NCBI GenBank assembly: GCA_001028025.1
Contig: LDAQ01000137.1
Span: 1-63,763, forward strand
Length of the DNA stretch: 63,763 nt
Direction: 5' to 3'
Origin: Faecalicatena fissicatena
GTDB lineage: Bacteria > Bacillota > Clostridia > Lachnospirales > Lachnospiraceae
Numbering within the stretch: position 1 is the first letter of the stretch; each line of letters starts with the position of its first letter. The notes under the pieces are model-generated. The model made no database searches and was not told the origin of the DNA. It saw nothing but the letters and a program-made list of their open reading frames with translations. The position numbers and the translations under genes are program-made. Below, one piece after another: positions 24,219 through 33,557 of this stretch.

Positions 24219-25427
24219 TTAATCCCGCGCCAGGCATTTTTGCCTCTTCTGTTCATACATCCGATGGTCAGCCGCATGAATCATGGCTCCGCAATCGGAA
24301 TATTCTCCGCTCTCAGCCACGCCATAACTGAAGGAAAGCTGATAAGAAAAGGAACCTTCTTCCGCAAGACCGTGCAGCCTGCCATTAACTGCTTCCGCCT
24401 TTACTTTTGCACCTTCGGCCCCCATATCCGCAAGCAGAAGCAGAAACTCATCCCCGCCGTAACGAAACAGGGAGTCACTGCTTCGGCAGACGCTGTGGAT
24501 CTCCCTTACCGCCTTCAGAATGTAGCGGTCACCTTCCTCGTGCCCGTACTGGTCATTGACATTCTTGAGCCCGTCCAGATCCAGAAAGCATAAGGAAAAG
24601 CGGGTATTCTGTGACATCAGCGCTGATAACGTCTCCTCCGCATACTGCCGGTCGTAAAGCCCCGTCAGTGAGTCAATAGCCGCCTGACGCCGCAGGTATT
24701 CTTCCTCCCACTTCTGTTCCTTCAGTTCCTGTTCAATACGCAGATTTTTCTCCCGGTAATCATCCAGCTCACAAATCCGAACCGCATAGCGGATCGCAAT
24801 ATAAAAACCAATCACGCTGAACAGGCATGATTTGATACTCCATACCTTCAGCAGAAGATCGTTGAGGGGCGTAGAATACAACAGCAGGTTAAGGAACAGA
24901 TAAAAAAACAGACCGGCCATCATTTCCAGCAGAAAGGCGTGATGTCTGGGATATCTAAGGATCAGCCGCAGCCGATCTATAAAAGCCGGGCGCTTAAATA
25001 CCTGCATGATGGCACCTGCCAGTACAAAGCCCAGCAAAACCGGTATCCCTTTCAGATTGCCGACGCTGCTGGTACGATTATCAAAACATTGCAGAGGCTG
25101 ATTCAGCAGAATCGCTATGATACTGCGGCAGAAAATATTCACGGCAAGCCCGTAGATAATTCCGATCAGCGTACTGAACAGTGCACATCTTCCTGCTCCT
25201 TTACTATAAAACAGAGTTTCAAAAAACAACAAAAACGCGAACAGAAACCAGTTCACGATCAGCGGGAACTCCAGTATACTGCAGAAAATGAAAAACAGGT
25301 AGTTGACGGCAAAACTGATAGGGACGAACCATACACGAAGTACTGGCATTTGACGGAGTTTTCCGGCCATTAGAAAGTACTGCCAGTTAAAATAGTAATA
25401 GGCCGCAGCTGTCAGAAGTAATATCAT
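24219..25427 (-). CDS. membrane diguanylate cyclase (GGDEF)
   Basis: 402 residues. About six membrane segments fill residues 1-215, followed by a coiled linker (LRIEQELKEQKWEEEYLRRQ) and a GGDEF domain with SLTGLYDRQYAEE, FLDLDGLKNVNDQYGH and the intact active site RYGGDEFLLLL. It should make cyclic di-GMP. AAAGGAGG precedes the ATG. It lies 20 bases after a second gene of the same architecture; the two seem to be divergent paralogues in one operon. The sensed signal is unknown. Confidence 0.93.
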   Translation of the reverse strand: MILLLTAAAYYYFNWQYFLMAGKLRQMPVLRVWFVPISFAVNYLFFIFCSILEFPLIVNWFLFAFLLFFETLFYSKGAGRCALFSTLIGIIYGLAVNIFCRSIIAILLNQPLQCFDNRTSSVGNLKGIPVLLGFVLAGAIMQVFKRPAFIDRLRLILRYPRHHAFLLEMMAGLFFYLFLNLLLYSTPLNDLLLKVWSIKSCLFSVIGFYIAIRYAVRICELDDYREKNLRIEQELKEQKWEEEYLRRQAAIDSLTGLYDRQYAEETLSALMSQNTRFSLCFLDLDGLKNVNDQYGHEEGDRYILKAVREIHSVCRSSDSLFRYGGDEFLLLLADMGAEGAKVKAEAVNGRLHGLAEEGSFSYQLSFSYGVAESGEYSDCGAMIHAADHRMYEQKRQKCLARD

Positions 25428-25447
25428 CTCACGTCCCTCCTTTCTGT

Positions 25448-26644
25448 TCAGGACCTCGCCTGTTTATCCTGATACATTGCCTGATCTGCCCGGCGTAAAA
25501 TCTGTTCCACACTGTCACCGGAATTCTTCATAACATATGTAATGCCATAGCTGAAAGCAAAAGAAGGTCTGCATTGCACCGCCAGGTGCCCCCGGATGGA
25601 TTCAAAGCGTTTCCTGGCAGTTTTCAGTGGACATCCCGGAAGCAGTACAACAAACTCATCCCCGCCTACACGCGCAAAGATGTCTGCCTTCCGCAGGCAG
25701 GATCCCAGTTCCTTCGTAAACCTGGTAAGATACAGGTCCCCCGCATGGTGTCCCTCCCGGTCATTGATCTGTTTGAGTTGATCAAGATCTATAAAAACAA
25801 GGGAAAACGGCTCTTTTTCCTGTAGAAGGAATTCCACCCGTTCTATTGCATACCGCCGTGTAAATATTCCGGTCATGGGATCCAGGACTATTTTACTTCG
25901 CAGTTCAGCAGCATTTTTGTTCTGCTGTTCCAGTTTTTCCAACAGAAGGTTGTGTTCTGCTTCCAGATAATGTACCTTTAAGAGCTGATAAATATGGCTT
26001 AAAAACCGAATCAGGTAGAACTCCAGCAACACCGTACTTCCAATCAAAAAAACCGGTAGCAATTTCCAGTCAATATCAGAGATGCACAGTACGCTGTCCA
26101 GCATCAGGAAAATATTACAGAACCAGAGAAATTTTATAAAAGGCCTGACTTCCTCGCTCTCCGCCTGGGTGCGCAGTACCTCCATTATCATTCCCCAGCG
26201 TGGAACCATGCAGGCCGTCAGAGTGTTTGCAGCCAGTAAAATGCCAATGGTGGCGATCCGCCAAAAAGGCTGACTCAGAAGATCGTTCATCTGTATCCCG
26301 GTCAAAAGTGAGAATAAACTAATCAGGATCATATGCAGCGCTATGGTCGTCAAATGGGTAAGATTAATTAAGAAAAGCCCTCTGGTACGACTTACACTTT
26401 TGTAAAACAGCAGGGAAAGCTTTCCCAGATATGCCAGAATATAGAGAAACGGCAAAGGTATATTGATCATTCCCCAAAGCAGAAACAAGAGAAAGGCAGG
26501 GAGGAAATTCCAGAACCGTTCCCGGATCGTATTTTTTTGCTGATATCCCAAAGCGATCATCGCATTATGTGATGCACAGTCATAGAGCAGGGAAAGTCCG
26601 GCGGGCACAAGAAGGCCCCAGCCAAGGTAAATCGGAAACGGCAT
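25448..26644 (-). CDS. membrane diguanylate cyclase (GGDEF), first of a tandem pair
   Basis: 398 residues from the ATG at 26644; the open frame extends further but the upstream part has no membrane or family character. Six membrane segments span residues 3-225, a coiled linker follows, then the GGDEF domain with PMTGIFTRRYAIE, VFIDLDQLKQINDREGHH and active site RVGGDEFVVLLP. It should synthesise cyclic di-GMP. The pair has no nearby PilZ effector gene, but the large GGDEF/EAL protein at 55868-60049 lies in the same window. Confidence 0.9.
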   Translation of the reverse strand: MPFPIYLGWGLLVPAGLSLLYDCASHNAMIALGYQQKNTIRERFWNFLPAFLLFLLWGMINIPLPFLYILAYLGKLSLLFYKSVSRTRGLFLINLTHLTTIALHMILISLFSLLTGIQMNDLLSQPFWRIATIGILLAANTLTACMVPRWGMIMEVLRTQAESEEVRPFIKFLWFCNIFLMLDSVLCISDIDWKLLPVFLIGSTVLLEFYLIRFLSHIYQLLKVHYLEAEHNLLLEKLEQQNKNAAELRSKIVLDPMTGIFTRRYAIERVEFLLQEKEPFSLVFIDLDQLKQINDREGHHAGDLYLTRFTKELGSCLRKADIFARVGGDEFVVLLPGCPLKTARKRFESIRGHLAVQCRPSFAFSYGITYVMKNSGDSVEQILRRADQAMYQDKQARS

Positions 26645-26851
26645 TGTAATCTCTTCTTTCTTTTGTATTCTTATCTTAAAACCTTTTTTATCCGGGGTTA
26701 TAGGAAACCATTGACAGCCACGCTTTATGCCCCAATCGGTAATGTTATCAGCTGTATCTTTGCTGGTATTATAGCAAATATCTGCACTCCCGTCCACATC
26801 TTGAACCGTCAGGCCCGACAATATTCCCCCGAAAATTATATTCTATATCAT

Positions 26852-26890
26852 AAAAAAGCGTTCAGACCGCAACAATCTGAACGCTTTTTT
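26852..26890. terminator. bidirectional intrinsic terminator
   Basis: GCGTTCAGA (26858-26866) and TCTGAACGC (26876-26884) pair perfectly and are flanked by six A and six T. It closes the DUF2325 gene on the minus strand. Confidence 0.92.
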
Positions 26891-26903
26891 CTGATATAAT
26901 TAT

Positions 26904-27194
26904 TTATGAAACATTACCACAGACGCCCCCCAATATTTCCTCCAGGGCATTTTTACTGCTTGTATGGCATCTGATTACATCCGCATTGCACCGTCCGGCC
27001 TCCTCCACAGCACATTTTACCATTTTATGTGATACAGTATTCGTGAAGAGCACGATCAGATCCGGGCTTCCAATCTGTTTTCCCAGCCCCGCAGACATCT
27101 GGGTAAATACCTTAGCTTTACAGTGGAACTGTTTACAGATTTTCTTATATTGACATACCATCCGGTCATGTCCTCCAATTATTACAATACTCAT
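26904..27194 (-). CDS. DUF2325 protein
   Basis: 96 residues: MSIVIIGGHDRM and the later PDLIVLFTNTVSHKMVKCA are the signature of DUF2325, a small Rossmann-like family. The start at 27194 has AGGAGG close upstream; the longer frame does not. Its promoter region carries both a GGTTAG-N6-CTAACC box and a Fur-like box, so it probably belongs to the metal-response genes that follow. Cys and His residues (CQYKKICKQFHC) could bind metal. Biochemical role not known to me. Confidence 0.85.
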   Translation of the reverse strand: MSIVIIGGHDRMVCQYKKICKQFHCKAKVFTQMSAGLGKQIGSPDLIVLFTNTVSHKMVKCAVEEAGRCNADVIRCHTSSKNALEEILGGVCGNVS

Positions 27195-27275
27195 AAAAAC
27201 CTCCTTATTGCCTTCCTGAATGCATTCTGCTAGATGTTTCAATGTTCTAATACAGTTTCGTGGTTATTTCGGGTT

Positions 27276-27316
27276 GGTTAGTTTTGACTAACCTAATTAT
27301 ATGATAACCATTCTCA
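27276..27316 (-). promoter_or_regulatory. overlapping DtxR-like and Fur-like boxes before DUF2325
   Basis: GGTTAGTTTTGACTAACC (27276-27293) is a perfect 6-bp inverted repeat with a 6-bp spacer. TGATAACCATTCTCA (27302-27316) fits the Fur 7-1-7 pattern at 13 of 15 positions. On the minus strand TATAAT lies between them, so both boxes cover the promoter and start region. Confidence 0.7.
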
Positions 27317-27458
27317 TTCAAAAAATCAATAAGATATACTGATACTTTTTCTCAATAACTAATCATATTTAAATTTATATGCACAGCTCCTCGGACCAGA
27401 CAGCAGAACAAGTCTGCCATCAGTCCGCGGAGTGCCCTGTCTTCCATATATTTATCCT

Positions 27459-29555
27459 TTATTCTTCCTCTAAAAGATTCTGCATGCTTTTCAGACTGAT
27501 TCCCAGCGTAGAAACATTATGCAGGAAAGCCGAAGTTGCAGGCATTAATATTCCTGCGATCCCCAGTACAATGAGCGATGTATTGAATCCCACTATAAAG
27601 CGGTAGTTTCTTTGAATCCTGTTCATGAGTGCATCGCTTAACTGCCTCAGCTTCACGATCTCCCTGAGATCGTCGGCAGCGATTGTGATATCTGCTATCT
27701 CCCTTGCTATCTCGGCGCCGTCGCTGATGGCAATTCCCACATCTGCTGCCGAAAGAGCCGGGGAATCATTGATACCATCCCCCGTCATAATGACTTTCCG
27801 CCCGGCTGCTTTTTCCATCTCTATAAATCTTGCCTTGTCTTCCGGCAAAACTTCAGAATAGTACTCGTCCACTCCGACTTTTTCCGCAATGGCTGCCGCC
27901 GTGCGCTCACTGTCCCCGGTCATCATGACTATTTTTTTGAAACCGGCCCCGCGCAGACGTGTTATTACTTCTTTTGCCTCTTCTCGCAGCGGGTCTTCTA
28001 TACATATGACTGCGGCAAGCTTCTGCTCTATGGCCAGATAAAGATGAGAATATTCTGTAGGAAGGCTGCTGAATTTTTCTTCATATCCTTCCCGAATCGT
28101 ACAGTTTTCATCCTCAAAGACAAAATGATGGCTGCCAATCACAACCTTCCTCCCGTCTATGGAGGATGAAATACCATGCGCGACGATATAATCTACTTTA
28201 GCATGCATCTCTTCATGGACAAGCCCTTTTACTTTGGCCGCTTTCACCACAGCTTTTGCCATGGAATGCGGGAAATGCTCTTCCAGGCATGCTGCAATTC
28301 TCAGCATGTCATCCGCTTCGCCTTCACCGAATGTAATGACCTCTTTCACCGTTGGTTTTGCCTTGGTGAGCGTCCCCGTCTTGTCAAATACGATGGTCTC
28401 CGCTTCCGCTGCCGCTTCAAGGTATTTTCCGCCTTTTACCGTGATACGGTTCTGGTTTGCCTCCCTTATGGCAGATAAAACGGCGATCGGCATTGCCAGC
28501 TTTAACGCACAGGAAAAGTCCACCATTAGCACGCACAGCGCCTTCGTGACATTCCTGGTAAGCAGCCAGATGAGTCCGGTTCCCGCCAATGTATACGGAA
28601 CCAGCCTGTCCGCCAGATGCTCTGCCTTTCCTTCCACTGTTGATTTTAGTTTTTCCGATTCTTCAATCATGGATACAATCTTTTCAAAACGGGTAGACCC
28701 CTTTGTTTTTTTCACCAGAACGACCAGCTCGCCCTCTTCCAGCACAGAACCGGCGTACACATAACCGTCTGTTTCCTTCCGCACCGGTAGTCCTTCCCCG
28801 GTAAGTGAAGACTGGTTAACTAGTCCCTCACCCCCGGCAACAGTACCGTCAAAGGGTATGACATTGCCCATGTGGACAACCACCTGATCCCCGGGTACAA
28901 TCCGGGTAACATCTGTGAGCACTTCCTGGTCTCCTGTTTTCAGCCATACTTTTTTGACATTCAGGGACATACTTCGGGCAAGATCCCCGACAGACTTTTT
29001 ATGTGTCCACTCTTCCAGCACTTCCCCAATCCCCAATAGGAACATCACGGAACCGGCCGTCTCCATGTCTCCCCGCAGCACAGACACTCCGATTGCTGTG
29101 GCATCCAGAACCGGAACCTCCAGGCGGCCTTTCATCAGGCTTTTGAAGCCTTTCCACAGGTATTTGAGAGACTTCAGCACTATGTAGGCTTTCCGGACAG
29201 GATATGGTATAAGAAGTTTACTTCCATACCGCAGAATGACTTTTTGAATCAGCCTCTCCTGATATTCTGCATTGAGCTCTCTGCCCGAATTCTCAATCAG
29301 CCCCTCCGGAACCTCCACGTCTTCATAATGATACTTTTTCAGCAGAGCCAGCAGTTCCTCCCTGTCCCCGCTGAACCGTACAGATACATCTGCTGTCCGC
29401 TCGTATATTTTTACTTCCATCACCTGAGGGAAGCTTTCCAGATAATACTGCAGCGTATCCGCCTCCTGGTATGTCATCTGCCCCTGCACTGCATGTATGC
29501 GCATCCGCCCTTTTATTTCATGTTTTATTATAAACTTCACTGTAACGCCTCCCAT
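27459..29555 (-). CDS. P1B-type metal-transporting ATPase with atypical TM metal motif
   Basis: 698 residues. An N-terminal ferredoxin-like domain (about 1-75) lacks the CxxC of normal heavy-metal domains. The actuator loop is SSLTGEGLPV, the phosphorylation site VFDKTGTLT is near residue 395, and MTGDGINDSPAL is the hinge. Where most P1B pumps have CPC, CPH or SPC in the membrane, this protein reads FSCALKLAMP. The metal is therefore uncertain; iron or manganese export fits the neighbours. It follows the DUF6110 gene and a 26-residue membrane peptide, with a terminator-like hairpin between. Confidence 0.92.
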   Translation of the reverse strand: MGGVTVKFIIKHEIKGRMRIHAVQGQMTYQEADTLQYYLESFPQVMEVKIYERTADVSVRFSGDREELLALLKKYHYEDVEVPEGLIENSGRELNAEYQERLIQKVILRYGSKLLIPYPVRKAYIVLKSLKYLWKGFKSLMKGRLEVPVLDATAIGVSVLRGDMETAGSVMFLLGIGEVLEEWTHKKSVGDLARSMSLNVKKVWLKTGDQEVLTDVTRIVPGDQVVVHMGNVIPFDGTVAGGEGLVNQSSLTGEGLPVRKETDGYVYAGSVLEEGELVVLVKKTKGSTRFEKIVSMIEESEKLKSTVEGKAEHLADRLVPYTLAGTGLIWLLTRNVTKALCVLMVDFSCALKLAMPIAVLSAIREANQNRITVKGGKYLEAAAEAETIVFDKTGTLTKAKPTVKEVITFGEGEADDMLRIAACLEEHFPHSMAKAVVKAAKVKGLVHEEMHAKVDYIVAHGISSSIDGRKVVIGSHHFVFEDENCTIREGYEEKFSSLPTEYSHLYLAIEQKLAAVICIEDPLREEAKEVITRLRGAGFKKIVMMTGDSERTAAAIAEKVGVDEYYSEVLPEDKARFIEMEKAAGRKVIMTGDGINDSPALSAADVGIAISDGAEIAREIADITIAADDLREIVKLRQLSDALMNRIQRNYRFIVGFNTSLIVLGIAGILMPATSAFLHNVSTLGISLKSMQNLLEEE

Positions 29556-29576
29556 ATATTTCCATCACCGATGCAG

Positions 29577-29609
29577 TAAAACGGGACTGTCGCATCTGCC
29601 CAGCCCCGT
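29577..29609 (-). terminator. hairpin between DUF6110 and the P-type ATPase
   Basis: ACGGGGCTG and CAGTCCCGT pair with one mismatch and are followed by TTTA on the minus strand. It could be a partial terminator that lowers ATPase expression relative to DUF6110. Confidence 0.55.
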
Positions 29610-29639
29610 CTTGGTCACATTTATTTACCAGCAGATTTC

Positions 29640-29924
29640 CTACGCTTCAGCCGTCTCTTCACCTGAAGGCATCTCGTCTGTCTGCACCGCGTCTTTTTCA
29701 GCGCGTTCCTCATTGATCTGCTTTGCCTCTGCCAGGATATCCTCTGCATTCTCCTGTACTGTGGTGGCGGTCTTCATCACACATTCCTTTGCGCGCAGCA
29801 CAGCTGCTGTACAGTTCGTATACACCTTTTTTGCATCCTTGCTGGAAAGAACTTTTACGCCTGCCGTTCCAAACAATACACCGCCTGCAAAAATCCCGAT
29901 TCTCTTTAATTTAAAAATATCCAT
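29640..29924 (-). CDS. DUF6110-like small membrane-anchored protein
   Basis: 94 residues. A Lys-rich start is followed by one hydrophobic segment (RIGIFAGGVLFGTAGVKVL, residues 8-26), then SSKDAKKVYTNCTAAVLRAKE and a long acidic tail. This is the pattern of DUF6110, often found next to P1B ATPases in Clostridia. AGGAGG precedes the ATG. It may be an accessory factor of the metal pump; the conserved Cys in YTNCTAA may be of interest. Confidence 0.82.
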   Translation of the reverse strand: MDIFKLKRIGIFAGGVLFGTAGVKVLSSKDAKKVYTNCTAAVLRAKECVMKTATTVQENAEDILAEAKQINEERAEKDAVQTDEMPSGEETAEA

Positions 29925-29966
29925 TCCTGTTATCCTCCTTATACTTTATCTGTTGTACGTATGTTT

Positions 29967-30047
29967 CTACTTATGTTTGTATCCGGTATAGAACACCATC
30001 GCGAAACAAAAGACTGCGGCCCACGCCCAAAACTTATGCTGTTTCAT
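29967..30047 (-). CDS. 26-residue membrane peptide (DUF6219-like)
   Basis: A short frame from ATG at 30047 to TAG at 29967. It begins MKQHKFWAWAAVFC, has one hydrophobic helix and ends YTGYKHK. AGGAG lies ten bases upstream, and it is placed between the promoter and DUF6110. The Trp-rich helix with positive ends is a pattern I recall from tiny conserved Firmicute proteins named DUF6219. It is probably a membrane subunit or modulator of the metal pump (inference). Confidence 0.75.
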   Translation of the reverse strand: MKQHKFWAWAAVFCFAMVFYTGYKHK

Positions 30048-30097
30048 ATTTCTATCACTCCTATTCGAAAAATGCGCCTGTCCCTGCCTTCTTAACC

Positions 30098-30135
30098 ATC
30101 ATAGCAGGGAGTTTTCCGGCTAGTCAAAGCTAACC
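30098..30135 (-). promoter_or_regulatory. promoter with DtxR-like box for the peptide/DUF6110/ATPase unit
   Basis: On the minus strand TTGACT (30122-30127) and TATGAT (30098-30103) are 18 bases apart. GGCTAGTCAAAGCTAACC (30118-30135) covers the -35 hexamer and matches the box before DUF2325 (reversed) at 16 of 18 positions, including the spacer. Confidence 0.7.
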
Positions 30136-30162
30136 ATTGTTGTTGAGAAATTTTATCGTTTC

Positions 30163-31824
30163 TTACATCTGAACCACTTTGTCGGCGATTCCCATTGTTG
30201 ATTTTCTGTGAGAAACAAGCAGAATCAGCTTTCCTTCTTTCTCTTTTTTCAGGCTCTTTAGTATGATTCCCTCGTTCAGGCTATCGATGTTGCTGGTCGG
30301 TTCATCCAGCAGGATCATCCGGCTTTTATGCAGAAACGCCCTGGCAATTCCGATACGCTGCTTTTCTCCACCCGATATGCAGTCTCCGAGCTCCGTCAGC
30401 CTGCTGTCATATCCCTTGGGCAGCGACATGATAAACTCATGGATGGATGCTTTCTTTGCCGCATCCTCTACCTCCTGCCTGGTAGCATTTTCGTCCGCGA
30501 TCCTGATGTTGTTTTCAATGGTATCATGGAAAAGAAATGTTTCCTGCGTTACATAAGCAATACCGGAACGCAGGGAATCTGTCCGTATGTTGTTGACATT
30601 CTCACCGCCATAGGTAATCTTGCCCTGGTCCGCCTCGTAGAAGCGCATCATCAATTTCAGCAGGGTAGATTTCCCGCACCCGCTTCTTCCAAATATCCCA
30701 TGAATTTTTCCCGGTTCAAAATCAGCGTTAAAGTTCTTCAGAACACCGTCCTGCGCCTCCTGGTAGCGGAAACCGATATTCTGGCATGCCACCGTGCCTT
30801 CTTCCAGCTCTGCGCCCTCCCTGACATCCTCTACAACTGGCTTCTCCTCTAAAATGTTCAGTACCCGGTTTCCGCTGGCCAGTGTATGATTCAGGTTATT
30901 TGACAGTGCGGACAATGCTGCCGCAGGACCGAAAGAACTCATCACTGCGATCACCGCAATCACGCCCTGATAGAAATCCATTTCTCCCTCACGGACAAAA
31001 TATCCGCAGAGGACCAGCATCAGAATACCGGCAACAAGAATCACCGTATCCGTGGAAATTCTCTGCACGTTCTCGTCTTTTTTCAGCCTTTTACTGGTCT
31101 TTTCCAGTTCTTCTGTCTGTTCTGCCATCTTTTCCATTCGCTTTCCTGTCTGGCCGTACTGCAGCAGCTCTTCCAGGCCGTATAGGTTATCAAGCACGGC
31201 TGTATTCAGTTCTCCAAAAGAATCCCGGTACTTCTGTCCGCTTTCTTTTCCCTTTCTCCCGTTCAGCAGAGGAATTACGGCACCAACCACAACGTAAGAC
31301 ACCAGCGCCAGCACACCGGCTGCCGGGTGCTGATACCCGATAAATACAGACATAAAAACCGATGTAATTACCGCAATGGCAACGGGCGAAATCGTGTGGG
31401 CATAAAACACTTCCAGCAGCTCAATATCGCTGGTGATAATCGAAATCAAATTTCCCTTCCCGCTTCCGTCCAGCCTGGCGGGTGCCAGCTTTCTAAGAGC
31501 CGCGAATACCTGGTGCCGGATTCTTGCCAGCAGCTTAAATGCAATAAAGTGATTGCAGGACTGTTCCGCATAGCGCAAAATTCCTCTGAACACAGCAAAT
31601 ATAATCAAAACGGCTGCTATGACATAAAACGGCTTTCCGTCGTAAACGCCGGCCGCAGACAGCAGCCCGTATCCCCCGAAAACAGTCAGAAATGTTGCGG
31701 CAAGATTTCCGATGCATCCCATAAGGACTGCCAGGACCATAAAACCTAAAAGTGGCTTGACCATACCGATCAGCCCGGCCATCACCTGGAATGAACTTCT
31801 CATTTTTTCTTCATTATGTTCCAT
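30163..31824 (-). CDS. CydC-like ABC exporter half (permease plus ATPase)
   Basis: 553 residues: six membrane segments (1-300), then an ATPase domain with Walker A GRSGCGKST, Q-loop YVTQETFLF, signature CISGGEKQRIG and Walker B MILLDEPTSNID. It forms a heterodimer with the CydD-like half, whose stop codon overlaps its ATG by one base (TAATG). CydDC complexes export thiols and affect haem proteins; cytochrome bd genes are absent here, and the position among iron genes also allows an iron-chelate or haem exporter. Confidence 0.88.
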   Translation of the reverse strand: MEHNEEKMRSSFQVMAGLIGMVKPLLGFMVLAVLMGCIGNLAATFLTVFGGYGLLSAAGVYDGKPFYVIAAVLIIFAVFRGILRYAEQSCNHFIAFKLLARIRHQVFAALRKLAPARLDGSGKGNLISIITSDIELLEVFYAHTISPVAIAVITSVFMSVFIGYQHPAAGVLALVSYVVVGAVIPLLNGRKGKESGQKYRDSFGELNTAVLDNLYGLEELLQYGQTGKRMEKMAEQTEELEKTSKRLKKDENVQRISTDTVILVAGILMLVLCGYFVREGEMDFYQGVIAVIAVMSSFGPAAALSALSNNLNHTLASGNRVLNILEEKPVVEDVREGAELEEGTVACQNIGFRYQEAQDGVLKNFNADFEPGKIHGIFGRSGCGKSTLLKLMMRFYEADQGKITYGGENVNNIRTDSLRSGIAYVTQETFLFHDTIENNIRIADENATRQEVEDAAKKASIHEFIMSLPKGYDSRLTELGDCISGGEKQRIGIARAFLHKSRMILLDEPTSNIDSLNEGIILKSLKKEKEGKLILLVSHRKSTMGIADKVVQM

Positions 31825-33557
31825 TACGCCGCCCCCTCTCCTGTATATTTTTCAAGCTCTTTCTGTCCCTTATAAAGCCTTGCATACTCGCCCTGCATTC
31901 CCATCAACTCCAGATGGGTGCCCCGTTCTGCAATCTGGCCGTCTTTGATCATCAGAATCTGATCCGCACTTGTCACATTCGCGAGCCTGTGAGAAATTAA
32001 AAATACCGTTTTTGTGCCTGCAAGTCCGTGTATGACTTTCATAATCTGGTTTTCGCTCTCGGCATCAATATTTGACGTTGCCTCATCAAAAATGTAAATA
32101 TCGCTGTCATGAAGTATGGCGCGCGCCAGGGCAAGCCGCTGCTTCTGTCCGCCGGACAGATTAGATGCCTTCTCATCCAGCTGCATCGAAAGCCCGCCTT
32201 TTTCCATTACGGTATCATACAGATTCACCTTTTTCAGCACATCCGCCATCTCCGATTCCGAAGCATCTTCCCTGCCCATCCGGAGATTGTCCGCAACGGA
32301 CCCCTTAAACAAATAACTGTCATGCCGTATTCTCGTAATCTTACTGTAAAGCGTGTCCTCAGCCAGATCACAGACACTGACTCCGCCGACCGTTACCTTC
32401 CCCTTATAGGACGCGTGGTCCTGCATCAGCAGGGAGGCAATGGTGCTCTTCCCGCATCCGGATTCTCCGACCAGCGCCGTGAATCCCCGCTGAGGCACTT
32501 CAAAGCTGACTCCTTTCAGCACCTGCTTTTCTTCATCGTAACCGAAAGATACATTCTGAAACTGTACATCATTTCCCTTTGTCAGGCAGACCGTTCCCTT
32601 CTGCGGAACCGGCGCATCCAGAAGGCGGAATATCTTATCCACAGCCGCATTGCCGTTCATTGCGATGTGGAAAAAAGATCCCAGCAGACGCAGGGGAAGG
32701 AAAAACTCAGCGGAAATCATGATCATAAAGAAACACTCTTCCAGGCTGATGCTTCCTTTTCCGAATTCCAGGATACCCAGAATAATCCCTGCCGCCGCCC
32801 CACCATATGCAACCAGATCCATGACGCTGATAGAATTCAGCTGCATGATCAGCACGCGCATCGTTATCTTTCTGAACTTTTCGGCTTCCTCATCCATTTT
32901 CTCCGCGTATCTGCCGTCCGCCTGATAGATCTTCAGCGTGGTCAGACCCTGGAGGTTCTCCAGAAATGAATCGCCCAGTTCTGTATAGGTACCCCAGTAT
33001 CGTTTCAGCATTTTTTTCGCAAATTTCTGCACCGCCACAATAGAGAGCGGAATCAATGGCACACAAAGAAGCAGGACGCCCGCTACCTTCATATTCATCA
33101 TCCCTACGATAATGAACAGCGTAAGGGGCGCCAGCAGGCTGTAGAAGAACTGCGGCACATACTTGCCGAAATAAATCTCCAGCTGATCTACCCCCTCTGT
33201 ACTGATCTGTACCGCCTCAGATGTTGCAATTGTATCTCTGTATCTGCCGCCCAGCTTCATCAGTTTTGCATAAACCTTCTCCCGGAGACGGCATTTTACT
33301 TCTGTGGAGGCCTGAAATGAAAACCTGCTGTTCAGCGTATTCATGACTCCTCTTACCAAAAGCACACCGGCCAGAATCAGCAGAATTTGCGCGATACCGG
33401 CAATCCCAAGGATACCGCTTCTCATTTTACCGATAAAATCAGCTGCTGCAAGCATCAGAACAACATTCGCCAGCAGGGTAACCCACTGTGTGGCAACCAT
33501 GCCGGCTATATATTTTTGATTGTCCCTGAACTCTTTTAATAACCGTTTATGAAACAT
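31824..33557 (-). CDS. CydD-like ABC exporter half (permease plus ATPase)
   Basis: About 577 residues. The membrane domain carries the CydD-like stretches EGVDQLEIYFGKYVPQFFYS and GDSFLENLQGLTTLKIYQAD; the ATPase domain has GESGCGKST, signature LSGGQKQRLALARA and IYIFDEATSNIDAESE. The start at 33557 (MFHKRLLKEF) is preferred to 33590, which would run deep into the preceding gene. It overlaps the small membrane-protein gene slightly and the CydC-like gene by one base, so the three are translationally coupled. Confidence 0.88.
   Translation of the reverse strand: MFHKRLLKEFRDNQKYIAGMVATQWVTLLANVVLMLAAADFIGKMRSGILGIAGIAQILLILAGVLLVRGVMNTLNSRFSFQASTEVKCRLREKVYAKLMKLGGRYRDTIATSEAVQISTEGVDQLEIYFGKYVPQFFYSLLAPLTLFIIVGMMNMKVAGVLLLCVPLIPLSIVAVQKFAKKMLKRYWGTYTELGDSFLENLQGLTTLKIYQADGRYAEKMDEEAEKFRKITMRVLIMQLNSISVMDLVAYGGAAAGIILGILEFGKGSISLEECFFMIMISAEFFLPLRLLGSFFHIAMNGNAAVDKIFRLLDAPVPQKGTVCLTKGNDVQFQNVSFGYDEEKQVLKGVSFEVPQRGFTALVGESGCGKSTIASLLMQDHASYKGKVTVGGVSVCDLAEDTLYSKITRIRHDSYLFKGSVADNLRMGREDASESEMADVLKKVNLYDTVMEKGGLSMQLDEKASNLSGGQKQRLALARAILHDSDIYIFDEATSNIDAESENQIMKVIHGLAGTKTVFLISHRLANVTSADQILMIKDGQIAERGTHLELMGMQGEYARLYKGQKELEKYTGEGAA

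Noticed and set aside
30163..33557. Firm call of cydDC for cytochrome bd assembly
   Set aside because: Sequence resembles CydDC, but no cydAB is present and the neighbours are iron genes; kept as CydDC-like.
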